From Clostridia bacterium (GTDB lineage: Bacteria; Bacillota_E; RBS10-35; JAJYVN01): a DNA stretch of 10,048 nucleotides. A program made the translations under genes and the position numbers. The first letter of the stretch is position 1; each line of letters starts with the position of its first letter. The notes under the pieces are model-generated. The model was not told where the DNA came from and ran no database searches. It saw only the letters and a list, made by a program, of their open reading frames with translations. The stretch spans positions 1-10,048 of the forward strand of contig DAHWHV010000472.1 of NCBI GenBank assembly GCA_027335545.1. Reading direction: 5' to 3'. Positions 1 to 6,302 of the stretch are shown here, in pieces.

Positions 1-648
1 GGCACAGGCCGCGCAGAGGCCGACCCGCGCGGCCTCGGCCCCGCCCTGGGCCCCCGGATCGGCCATGCCGTCCGGCCGCGGCGGCGCCCAGCCCGCCCCG
101 GCCCGCGCCTCCGGGCCCGAGGCCCCGGCGGACGGACAGTCCGGGCAACCCACGCTCCCCACTTCGACCGTGGCCCGGTCCAGGCCCGCGCCCGTCAACA
201 CCTCCGCCAGCAGCACGATCAGCTCGGCGTCCGCGGCCGGCCCCGGGGCGCCGAACGATTCGCAGGCGAAGCGCTGCTCTTCGCGCAGCCGCCCGGCGCC
301 CGGCCGCTCGTAGCGGCAGGCGGACATCAGCCCGAAGACCTTGACTGGGAAGGCGCCCCCCAGCAGGCCCCCCTGCAGGCAGGCGCGGGCCAGCGGAGCG
401 GAGGACCCGGCCCGCAGGCTCAGGGCGCGTCCGCCCCGATCCAGGAAGTCGTACGTCGGTGCGGCCCCCGGACGCTCCCCGGACCAGCGCACGAGTTCCC
501 GGTGCTCGAAGGTCGGCGTGCGCACCTCGCCGAACCCGTGGCGCTCCGCCAAGGCCCGCGCCAGCCCCTCCAGGCGTCGCCAGCGCGGCGCGGCGTCCGG
601 CAGCACGTCCTCCGTGCCCCGCGGGCGACGGACCACCGGCCTCGGCAA
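1..648 (-). CDS. Histidyl-tRNA synthetase-like protein (HisS/HisZ family), 3' end outside the window
   Basis: The reading frame is open from the TTG at 646-648 to the left edge, giving 216 N-terminal residues. TTG was chosen because a GGGGGAG ribosome site lies just upstream and the family's N-terminal motif follows at once. Seen: RGTEDVLP (10-17), then W23, then GFGEVRTPTFE (38-48), the class II synthetase motif 1 region of HisRS. A DRGGRALSLR strand (70-79) follows, then a motif 2-like CRYERPGAGRLRE (111-123). Two CxxC pairs (168-171 and 212-215) sit where Gram-positive HisRS has GC..CR and LC.DC, which favours HisS over HisZ. Family knowledge: HisRS charges tRNA-His; HisZ regulates HisG. 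Odd: the usual RPEGTA is RAGSSA here (79-84), and the FHQ glutamine of motif 2 is replaced by Arg126. The stretch between the CxxC pairs is Gly/Ala-rich and poorly conserved. The position downstream of rel-dtd is typical for hisS. Family call is firm; catalytic function is doubtful. Confidence 0.8.
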   Translation of the reverse strand, partial: MPRPVVRRPRGTEDVLPDAAPRWRRLEGLARALAERHGFGEVRTPTFEHRELVRWSGERPGAAPTYDFLDRGGRALSLRAGSSAPLARACLQGGLLGGAFPVKVFGLMSACRYERPGAGRLREEQRFACESFGAPGPAADAELIVLLAEVLTGAGLDRATVEVGSVGCPDCPSAGASGPEARAGAGWAPPRPDGMADPGAQGGAEAARVGLCAACA

Positions 649-721
649 GCGTCTCCCCCCTGCCCCTGGACCCCCGCCCCGCGCCAACGACGGCCGCGCC
701 GCCAATCGGGTGGCCCGGTAG

Positions 722-746
722 CGCACCGCAACGCCCCAACGGTGCG
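722..746 (-). other. Stem-loop in the leader region of the hisS-like gene
   Basis: Perfect 7-bp inverted repeat CGCACCG (722-728) and CGGTGCG (740-746) around an 11-nt loop. It lies about 75 bp before the TTG start of the hisS-like gene. No U-tract follows on either strand, so it is not a standard intrinsic terminator. It might be a leader RNA structure, or chance in GC-rich DNA. Confidence 0.35.
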
Positions 747-794
747 GCGCTGCCCCCCGCCCCGCCGCAGCGCCCCCGCCCGCGGCAGACCCAC

Positions 795-813
795 GCATCC
801 ACACCACGGATGC
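795..813. repeat. Short inverted repeat next to the tandem repeat
   Basis: Arms GCATCC (795-800) and GGATGC (808-813) are perfectly complementary around a 7-nt loop. It sits 2 bp from the degenerate unit of the tandem repeat and downstream of the terminator as read on the minus strand. Function unknown; possibly a protein-binding dyad or a leader hairpin. Confidence 0.4.
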
Positions 814-815
814 AA

Positions 816-858
816 CACCCTATGGACGCACACCCATGGACCCACACCCATGGACCCA
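816..858. repeat. Tandem repeat: two exact 14-bp units plus one degenerate unit
   Basis: CACCCATGGACCCA occurs twice head to tail without a gap (831-844 and 845-858). A related unit with one inserted base and one substitution, CACCCTATGGACGCA, lies directly beside them (816-830). Each unit contains the near-palindrome CCATGG, or CTATGG in the third. The array is in noncoding DNA between a terminator and the hisS-like gene, and is far less G/C-monotonous than its surroundings. It could be an operator array or a simple slippage repeat. Confidence 0.8.
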
Positions 859-859
859 C

Positions 860-903
860 AAGAAAACGAAAGAAGAAACCCCGCCCCGTCCAGCGGAGCG
901 AGG
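860..903 (-). terminator. Rho-independent terminator
   Basis: Read on the minus strand, CCTCGCTCCG (903 to 894) pairs with CGGGGCGGGG (888 to 879) around the loop CTGGA, giving ten base pairs including two G-U pairs. A pyrimidine tract rich in T follows at once (878 to 860, TTTCTTCTTTCGTTTTCTT). This is the only clear hairpin plus U-tract in the window. It could end the transcript starting near 959, or mop up read-through from the membrane-protein gene. It lies about 210 bp upstream of the hisS-like start, so it may also act as an attenuator. Confidence 0.75.
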
Positions 904-959
904 TCTGCCGCACACGACCGACCCCGCCGGGGCGCGCTCGGCGAGGAGGGTCGCGTCAC
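860..959 (-). ncRNA. Candidate small RNA or attenuated leader, about 100 nt
   Basis: Inference from flanking signals: a promoter at 966-995 places the start near 959, and the terminator at 860-903 ends it. The predicted RNA has a 5' hairpin with CGACCC/GGGTCG arms (948-953 and 919-924) enclosing further CGCC/GGCG pairing, followed by the terminator hairpin. I see no SRP, tRNA, 6S or T-box signature, and no convincing short ORF with a ribosome site. The alternative is that this is the 5' part of the hisS-like leader, with termination as the off state. No family recognised. Confidence 0.4.
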
Positions 960-965
960 CCATCC

Positions 966-995
966 AGTGTAGGGGGGCCGCGTCCCGGGGGTCAA
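966..995 (-). promoter_or_regulatory. Sigma-A type promoter
   Basis: On the minus strand, -35 TTGACC (995 to 990) and -10 TACACT (971 to 966) are separated by 18 bp. Each box differs from consensus at only one or two positions, notable in such GC-rich DNA. The expected start is about 959. It drives the candidate small RNA and perhaps the hisS-like gene. Upstream, 996-1155 holds a GCGGGG/CCCCGC stem (1111-1127) and no gene. Confidence 0.65.
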
Positions 996-1155
996 GCTCG
1001 CCGCTGGGGCCCTGGGGCCTCGGCCGAGGCGTCCCGGGTGGACGAGCCCCTCCCGGTCACGCCCCGTCGGTGCCGCCCCACGCGGTGGGACCGGGCGCGA
1101 CGTCGCCGGGGCGGGGGACGACCCCGCGTCGCCCTGCCCCGGGCGGGCCCCACGC

Positions 1156-1860
1156 TCAGGGTACGGCCGGCGAACGGCGCGCCACCTGCAGGCGCGTCGC
1201 CGCCGCGGCCATGAGGGCGAATCCCCCGTAGACGATGACCCAGCCCACGCTCATCGTGCCCCAGAAGCCGGCCCCGTTGCCCAGCCGGGCCATGGAGCCC
1301 GCGGCGGCCACGACCAGCGTCCCCCCCGCGATCAGGGCGTTGCCGCCGACGAAGGCCCAGGGGCTGCCCCGGAACAGAGCGGTGAAGACGGAGCGCAGGG
1401 CCACGCCCACGACGGCCACGGTGCCCAGGGAGTTGGCGACGATCAGGGGCACGATGACCAACGGGCTCGTCACCGCGGTGCTCCCCGGCCCCCAGGCCAG
1501 GTGCGCCAGGGCGGAGGCGCGTAGCGGGGCGACCACCAGGCCGACCCCGGCCAGCGCGGCACAGGCGACCGTCACGCCCAGCAGCAGCCGCGCCCAGAGG
1601 CGGTTGGGGAGGAGATAGGCGCTGCCCACCCCCAGTAGCGGGGCGATCAGCACGGCGCCGCCCATGTAGTAGAGGCGGAACAGCCAGGCGTTGCCGCCGG
1701 AGAGCACGGCCCCCAGGTAGGCGAGGGTGCCGATCAGGCCCCATGCCAACGACACGGTCCAGGCGAGTTGGTGGGCGTGGTGGCGGGTCTGCCACTGCCC
1801 GTAAACGGCGGCGGTCAGCACCGCCAGCACCAGCGCGGTCACCAGCGGGTAGGCGATCAT
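1156..1860 (-). CDS. Seven-helix integral membrane protein of unknown function
   Basis: The product has 234 residues. The ATG at 1858-1860 is preceded by a strong TAGGAGG ribosome site 8 nt upstream. Hydrophobic segments are at about 4-23, 32-53, 60-84, 89-113, 130-155, 166-188 and 198-221. Positive charges concentrate in loops 1, 3 and 5 and in the C-terminal tail (TRLQVARR), predicting N-out, C-in topology. There is no signal peptide, no soluble domain, and no motif I recognise. The loop after TM1 has a His cluster (RHHAH, 26-30), and charged residues within helices are few. The gene lies 169 bp after dtd with its own promoter, so it need not be co-transcribed with rel-dtd. Longer overlapping frames on the same strand lack this hydrophobic pattern. 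I cannot assign a function; a small transporter, sensor or enzyme partner are all open. Confidence 0.85.
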   Translation of the reverse strand: MIAYPLVTALVLAVLTAAVYGQWQTRHHAHQLAWTVSLAWGLIGTLAYLGAVLSGGNAWLFRLYYMGGAVLIAPLLGVGSAYLLPNRLWARLLLGVTVACAALAGVGLVVAPLRASALAHLAWGPGSTAVTSPLVIVPLIVANSLGTVAVVGVALRSVFTALFRGSPWAFVGGNALIAGGTLVVAAAGSMARLGNGAGFWGTMSVGWVIVYGGFALMAAAATRLQVARRSPAVP

Positions 1861-1924
1861 ACGAGCGGCCTCCTACGCGGGGTGTCGCCGGCAGCCCCGG
1901 GCTCGGGCCCCCGACGGTCGAGAG

Positions 1925-1952
1925 AGTCTAGCACGAACCGCGCCGCGGGCAA
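1925..1952 (-). promoter_or_regulatory. Promoter of the seven-helix membrane protein gene
   Basis: On the minus strand, -35 TTGCCC (1952 to 1947), a 16-bp spacer, and -10 TAGACT (1930 to 1925). TGC stands directly before the -10 box, an extended -10 element that can offset a weak -35. The expected start near 1918 leaves a leader of about 58 nt ending in the ribosome site. Confidence 0.6.
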
Positions 1953-1976
1953 GGGGGGCAGGGTTACGGCGACGAC

Positions 1977-1998
1977 CGGCCGGGCAGCGCCCCGGCCG
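1977..1998 (-). other. GC-rich stem-loop downstream of dtd
   Basis: CGGCCGGG (1977-1984) and CCCGGCCG (1991-1998) form an 8-bp perfect stem with a 6-nt loop, about 30 bp after the dtd stop. No U-tract follows, so it is at most a weak or Rho-assisted 3' end for the rel-dtd transcript. In DNA this GC-rich it could be chance. Confidence 0.35.
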
Positions 1999-2029
1999 AC
2001 CCTGCCGGGGTGCACGCCGGACCGGCCGC

Positions 2030-2527
2030 TCAGACCGGCGCCGGGTCCCCGAGCCGGGCGCGCCCCCCCGACCCACCGCCACGACTGTCCAGCAGAATGG
2101 TCACCGGCCCGTCGACGCTCGCCGTCACCTCCATGTCGGCCCCGAAGACGCCCTCGCCCACGGCCACCCCCAGTCCCCGCAGGGCGGCGGCCAGGTCCGC
2201 CAACAGGACCCGGGCGCGCGCCGGCTCCTCGGCCCCCGTGAAGTCCGGGCGGCGCCCGTGGCGCAGGTCCGCGTACAGGGTGAATTGTGGTACGAGCAGC
2301 AGGGCCCCGCCCGACTCCAGCAGGGAGACCGCCATCCGCCCCCGCGGCCCGCCGGGGCGGGGAAAGATGCGCAGGTGGGCGAGCCGGTCCGCGAGGTGGC
2401 GCGTGTCCTCCGGGCCATCGCCCACCCCGACGCCGACGTAGGCGCAGAGCCCTGGGCCGATCGCCGCCACCGCCCGGCCCTCCACGCTCACCCCCGCGGA
2501 GCGGACGCGCTGGGCCACCGCACGCAC
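2030..2527 (-). CDS. dtd: D-aminoacyl-tRNA deacylase (D-tyrosyl-tRNA deacylase)
   Basis: Removes D-amino acids (and glycine from tRNA-Ala) from mischarged tRNAs in the cytoplasm, protecting translation. The product has 165 residues; DTDs are usually about 145-150. Seen: N-terminal MRAVAQRV; LRIF (52-55); QFTLYAD (81-87); RRPDFTGA (92-99); GVFGADM (126-132); DGPVT (139-143), the Gly-cisPro motif that gives chiral selectivity. The GTG at 2525-2527 was chosen because AAGGGGGG lies 6 nt upstream and the family N-terminus starts exactly there. An in-frame GTG at 2543-2545 would add six residues without a ribosome site. Odd: the usual SQFTLYAD reads PQFTLYAD (Pro80). A tail of about 17 residues follows the normal LLDS end. 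It lies 60 bp after rel, probably in the same transcript. Confidence 0.95.
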   Translation of the reverse strand: MRAVAQRVRSAGVSVEGRAVAAIGPGLCAYVGVGVGDGPEDTRHLADRLAHLRIFPRPGGPRGRMAVSLLESGGALLLVPQFTLYADLRHGRRPDFTGAEEPARARVLLADLAAALRGLGVAVGEGVFGADMEVTASVDGPVTILLDSRGGGSGGRARLGDPAPV

Positions 2528-2587
2528 CCGCGGCCCCCCCTTCACCGCAGCGACAGCGAGCCCCGGCAGCGGGCCCCGCCGCGGGCC

Positions 2588-4867
2588 TCAGCGCGGCCCG
2601 CCGAGCGCCCGCAATCCCCGGCTGCGGGTCCGGACCGTCCGCTCCGCGGAGAGGACGTCGCGCACGCGGAGGATCTTGCGGCGGACCGCTAGGAACTCCT
2701 CGAGGTCGGCGACCTCCATCACCACGTCGATGAGGGCCTGGCCGGCCCGCGTCCCGCCGCGCGCCGAGGCGTAGAGGATGTTGTGCCGCCCCTCGGCCAC
2801 GATCTGGGTGATGTCCGAGAGCAGGCCGGGCCGGTCGTAGCCGGTGATCGCGATCTCCACGGGGTAGGCCTTGGCGTGGACGGCGTCCCAGGACACCTCG
2901 ATGATCCGCCCGGCCTCCCCGCGGTGCCCCTGGAGGTTTGGGCAGTCGGGGTGGTGGATGCTGACGCCCCGGCCGCGGGTCAGGTAGCCCAGGATGGGAT
3001 CCCCCGGCACCGGGTGACAGCAGCGGGAGAAGCGCACCAGGACGTTGCGCTCGCCCTGGACCCGCACGGACTCCAGGGCCTCGGGGGTCACGGCGGCGAC
3101 GGTGTCCGGCCGGGGGGCCTCGGCTGCCGGCGCCAGCTCCAGGACCGGGCCCACCCCGGCCGCCCGGCGCCGCTCCAGCTCACGGATGCGGCCCACGACC
3201 TGCGCGGCGCTGGCCCCCCCGAAGCCGACGGCGGCCAGCAACTCCTCGACGTCGGGGAAGGAGAACCGCCCCGCGGCCTCCGCGAGCCGGTCGGGTTGCA
3301 GCAGTTCGTCCGCTTCACAGCCCTGCCGTCGGCACTCCCGCTCCAGGCTCTCCCGCCCCAGGCGCAGGGCCTCGTCCCGCCGCTCCTTCTTGAGCCATTG
3401 GCGGATGCGGTTCTTGGCCACGCCGGTGCGGACGATGGACAGCCAATCCGGGCTCGGTCCATGGGAGGGACTGGTCATGATCTCCACGATGTCGCCGTTT
3501 TGCAGGTGGGTCTCCAGCGGGGCGATGCGGCCGTTGATCCGCGCCCCGGCGCAGTGGTGGCCGACCTCGGTGTGGACGCGATAGGCGAAGTCGATCGGCG
3601 TGCTGCCGGCCGGCAACTCGAAGACGTCGCCGTTGGGGGTGAAGACGAACACCTCGTCGGCGAACATGTCAATCTTCAGCGACTCCATGAACTCCCGGGC
3701 GTCCTTCAGCTCCCGCTGCCAGTCCAGGATCTCGCGCAGCCAGGACAGCTTGCGGTCGAAGTCGCGGTCGCTGCGACCGCCCTCCTTGTACGTCCAATGC
3801 GCGGCGATCCCGTATTCGGCCGTGCGGTGCATCTCCCGGGTGCGGATCTGGATCTCGAAGGGCTCCCCCTCGGGCCCGAGCACGGTGGTGTGCAGGGACT
3901 GGTACATGTTCGACTTGGGCATGGCGATGAAGTCCTTGAAGCGGCCCGGCAACGGCTTCCAGACGGTGTGCACGATCCCCAAGACGCCGTAGCAGTCCTT
4001 GATGTTCTCGACAATCACCCGGATGGCCACCAGATCGTAGATCTGGCCGATGTCCTTGCCCTGCTGGTACATCTTCTGGTAGATGCTGTAGAAGTGTTTG
4101 GCCCGCCCGCTGATCTCCGCCGCGATCGCGACCTCCGCCAGGCGCCCGCGCAGTTCCTCCATGAGCACGCGCGCGTAGCCCTCGCGCTCGTGCCGGCGTT
4201 GCGCGATGCGCCCCGCCAACTCGTAGTACGCCTCCGGGTCGAGGTAGCGCAGGGCGAGGTCCTCCAGCTCCCACTTGAAGCGGAAGATGCCCAGGCGGTG
4301 GGCCAGTGGGGCGAAGATCTCCAGGGTCTCCTCGGACATGCGGCGCTGGCGCACCGGGTCCAGGTGACCCAGGGTACGCATGTTGTGTAGCCGGTCGGCC
4401 AGCTTGATCAACACGACCCGCACGTCGCGCGCCATGGCCAGGAACATTTTGCGGAAGTTCTCCGCCTGCACCTCGGCCCGGGTGCGGGCGGTCAGGCGCT
4501 CCAGCTTGGTGGCACCGTCCACCAACTCGGCGACCTCGGGGCCGAAGGCGGTGCGCAGCCCCTCCAGCGTGACGGGCGTATCCTCGACCACGTCGTGCAG
4601 CAACCCGGCGACGATCGTGGGGGTGTCCAGTTCGATCTCGGCGAGGATGCCGGCCACGGCCACCGGGTGGACGATGTAGTCCTCCCCGGAGACGCGGCGC
4701 TGGCCCTCGTGGGCCTCACGGCTGAAGTCATAGGCGCGGCGGACCAGCGCCGCGTCCCCGCCGGGCAGCTCGGCCACCCGGGCGAAGAGGCGCTCCGGCG
4801 TCCAGTGCTTGGCGCCGCCCAGGGTCGGCAGCGCGTCGGGCTCCAGGGGCTCCACCTTCGCCGCCAC
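2588..4867 (-). CDS. relA: Bifunctional (p)ppGpp synthetase/hydrolase, RelA/SpoT family (Rel)
   Basis: Makes and hydrolyses (p)ppGpp to run the stringent response on starved ribosomes. The product has 759 residues, close to the norm for Gram-positive Rel. Domains: HD hydrolase with HDVVED at 91-96; synthetase with RFKD at 309-312, YQSLHTTV at 322-329 and EIQIRT at 338-343; TGS about 404-465; helical region; Cys/His zinc-finger region (CCHP at 616-619, HHPDC at 638-642); ACT about 669-745. The intact HD motif and RFKD (rather than ExDD of RelA-only enzymes) indicate both activities. The GTG at 4865-4867 is preceded by GGGGGTGA at good spacing. The in-frame GTG at 4931-4933 would put the AT-rich promoter island inside the gene, so I reject it. 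It follows ftsZ by 123 bp and precedes dtd by 60 bp. The frame is intact and no key residue is missing. Confidence 0.96.
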   Translation of the reverse strand: MAAKVEPLEPDALPTLGGAKHWTPERLFARVAELPGGDAALVRRAYDFSREAHEGQRRVSGEDYIVHPVAVAGILAEIELDTPTIVAGLLHDVVEDTPVTLEGLRTAFGPEVAELVDGATKLERLTARTRAEVQAENFRKMFLAMARDVRVVLIKLADRLHNMRTLGHLDPVRQRRMSEETLEIFAPLAHRLGIFRFKWELEDLALRYLDPEAYYELAGRIAQRRHEREGYARVLMEELRGRLAEVAIAAEISGRAKHFYSIYQKMYQQGKDIGQIYDLVAIRVIVENIKDCYGVLGIVHTVWKPLPGRFKDFIAMPKSNMYQSLHTTVLGPEGEPFEIQIRTREMHRTAEYGIAAHWTYKEGGRSDRDFDRKLSWLREILDWQRELKDAREFMESLKIDMFADEVFVFTPNGDVFELPAGSTPIDFAYRVHTEVGHHCAGARINGRIAPLETHLQNGDIVEIMTSPSHGPSPDWLSIVRTGVAKNRIRQWLKKERRDEALRLGRESLERECRRQGCEADELLQPDRLAEAAGRFSFPDVEELLAAVGFGGASAAQVVGRIRELERRRAAGVGPVLELAPAAEAPRPDTVAAVTPEALESVRVQGERNVLVRFSRCCHPVPGDPILGYLTRGRGVSIHHPDCPNLQGHRGEAGRIIEVSWDAVHAKAYPVEIAITGYDRPGLLSDITQIVAEGRHNILYASARGGTRAGQALIDVVMEVADLEEFLAVRRKILRVRDVLSAERTVRTRSRGLRALGGPR

Positions 4868-4901
4868 GCGCTCACCCCCGTGCCGCCGCGGACCCCTTGT
4901 C

Positions 4902-4920
4902 GTATACAACTCTAGTATAC
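4902..4920 (-). promoter_or_regulatory. AT-rich island upstream of rel: twin GTATAC palindromes and a -10-like box
   Basis: GTATACAACTCTAGTATAC spans these bases: two GTATAC hexamers, each self-complementary, 13 bp apart start to start. On the minus strand 4919 to 4914 reads TATACT, a near-perfect -10 box, about 47 bp before the rel start. No good -35 lies 16-18 bp upstream (about CGCACC), so promoter strength is uncertain and an activator or other sigma factor may be needed. The paired hexamers resemble a dimeric operator overlapping the promoter. Confidence 0.5.
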
Positions 4921-4990
4921 AGGTCCGGAGCACACGGGTGCGTGGGCCGCCGGGCCCCGGTCGGGGGCAGCCCCGCCGAGGCCCGCGCCG

Positions 4991-6052
4991 CTACCTCTTC
5001 TCCGTGCGCTCGCTGCGCCGCCGCAGGAAGGCCGGGATATCCAACTCCTCGGTGAAGGGCTTCAGGGGCAGCTCGCCCAGGTCCTGGGGCCGCGGGCTGC
5101 GCTGGTCGAAGCCGGTGGCGATCACCGTGATCCGCACCTCGTCCTCCAGGCTCTCGTCCACGACGGCCCCGAAGATGATCATCGCGTCGGGGTCGGCCGC
5201 CTGCGTGACGATCTCCGCCGCCTCGTTGACCTCGAAGAGCCCGAGGTTGGGGTCGCCGGTGATGTTCAGCAGCACCCCCCGCGCCCCCTCGATGGAGGTC
5301 TCCAGCAACGGGCTGTTGATGGCGGCGCGCGCGGCCTCGGCGGCGCGGCTGTCCCCCTTGCCGACGCCGATGCCCATCAGGGCCGAGCCCGTCTCGGACA
5401 TGATCGTCTTGACGTCGGCGAAGTCCAGGTTGATCAGCCCGGGCACGGCGATCAGGTCGCTGATCCCCTGCACCCCCTGGCGCAGGACGTCGTCGGCCAT
5501 GCGGAAGGCCTCGACGAACGGCGTGCGTTTGTCGACCACCTGCAGCAACCGGTCGTTGGGGATGGTGATCAGCGTGTCCACCTGCTGGCGCAGGTTGGCG
5601 ATGCCCTTCTCCGCCTGCTGGGAGCGCCGCCCCCCCTCGAAGGTGAAGGGCTTGGTCACCACGCCCACCGTCAGGGCGCCGCCCTCCTTGCCGATCTGGG
5701 CGATGACCGGCGAGGCGCCGGTGCCCGTGCCCCCGCCCATGCCGGCGGTGACGAAGATCATGTCGGCGCCGCGCAGGGCCTCGGCGATCGCCTCCCGGGA
5801 CTCCTCGGCGGCCTTGTGCCCGATCTCGGGATTGGCCCCGGCCCCCAGCCCGCGGGTGAGGGCGGAGCCGATCTGGATCTTGGTGGTGGCATCCGAACGG
5901 CCCAGCGATTGCAGATCGGTGTTGATCGAGATGAACTCCACGCCCCGCAGACCGGAGCGGATCATGCGGTCCACGGCGTTGTTGCCGCCGCCCCCCACGC
6001 CCACGACCTTGATCACGGCGTAGCGATGCTCGTCGACGTCAAAGTCCAGCAA
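4991..6052 (-). CDS. ftsZ: Cell division protein FtsZ
   Basis: Tubulin-like GTPase that polymerises at mid-cell to form the Z-ring. The product has 353 residues, slightly short. Seen: [14 protein letters not shown] (17-30); NTDLQSL (44-50); the tubulin signature GGGTGTG (106-112); the T7 catalytic loop NLDFADV (208-214); and a C-terminal DIPAFLRRR (338-346), the docking peptide for FtsA, SepF and others. The TTG at 6050-6052 was chosen because AAAAGGGGGAG lies just upstream and the product then starts [20 protein letters not shown], normal FtsZ spacing. The same frame stays open back to 6538, but that extension looks like random Arg/Gly/Ala-rich translation of noncoding DNA. The linker between the globular domain and the docking peptide is only about 20 residues, at the short end for bacteria. 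The gene lies 250 bp after ftsA and 123 bp before rel. Confidence 0.97.
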   Translation of the reverse strand: MLDFDVDEHRYAVIKVVGVGGGGNNAVDRMIRSGLRGVEFISINTDLQSLGRSDATTKIQIGSALTRGLGAGANPEIGHKAAEESREAIAEALRGADMIFVTAGMGGGTGTGASPVIAQIGKEGGALTVGVVTKPFTFEGGRRSQQAEKGIANLRQQVDTLITIPNDRLLQVVDKRTPFVEAFRMADDVLRQGVQGISDLIAVPGLINLDFADVKTIMSETGSALMGIGVGKGDSRAAEAARAAINSPLLETSIEGARGVLLNITGDPNLGLFEVNEAAEIVTQAADPDAMIIFGAVVDESLEDEVRITVIATGFDQRSPRPQDLGELPLKPFTEELDIPAFLRRRSERTEKR

Positions 6053-6302
6053 GGACTCTCCCCCTTTTGGGCGCCGCGCGCCCGGCCGGCCAGGCCTGTC
6101 CCTGCCCGGCGCCGCCGGGGCGCGCCGCCCTCTTCTCCCCCGCCCGTCCGGCGCCTCCTCTGGACCCCTAGACCCCGCCAAGACCGCAGACCCATCGAGC
6201 CTCGCGACCACCGGGCGCGCGAACGCCGGTCCGCCACCCGGCACCGGTCCTGGCCTCGCGGCGCCTCCAGCCCCCCGCCAAGGGTCCCGACCCGCCACCC
6301 GG
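6053..6302. other. Noncoding gap between ftsA and ftsZ
   Basis: Very GC-rich, with no ORF resembling a protein and no clear promoter. CCGCCACCCGGC occurs twice as a direct repeat (6231-6242 and 6292-6303), the second reaching the ftsA stop codon. The ftsZ ribosome site is at the left end. A gap this long between ftsA and ftsZ is unusual. Confidence 0.6.

Noticed and set aside
649..798. Upstream ATG (796-798) extending the hisS-like protein by 50 residues
   Set aside because: No ribosome site there, the extension is Gly/Ala/Arg low complexity, and the family N-terminus fits the TTG at 648.
816..858. TGGG-rich repeats as MraZ-binding boxes
   Set aside because: MraZ boxes have a regular ~10-bp period near mraZ; here TGGG spacing alternates 8 and 6 bp, and no mraZ is in view.
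816..858. CRISPR array
   Set aside because: Units are contiguous with no spacers and only two are exact.
420..995. Minus-strand frame of 191 codons, and plus-strand frames at 459-1231
   Set aside because: They cross the promoter, terminator and tandem repeat, and partly overlap the hisS-like gene; no protein-like composition.
992..1795. 267-codon minus-strand frame overlapping the membrane protein
   Set aside because: Gly/Arg/Pro-rich with no hydrophobic pattern; the competing frame has seven helices and a perfect ribosome site.
2783..4390. 535-codon open frame on the plus strand
   Set aside because: Antisense to the clear rel gene; composition is typical of a GC-rich shadow, with no domain motif.
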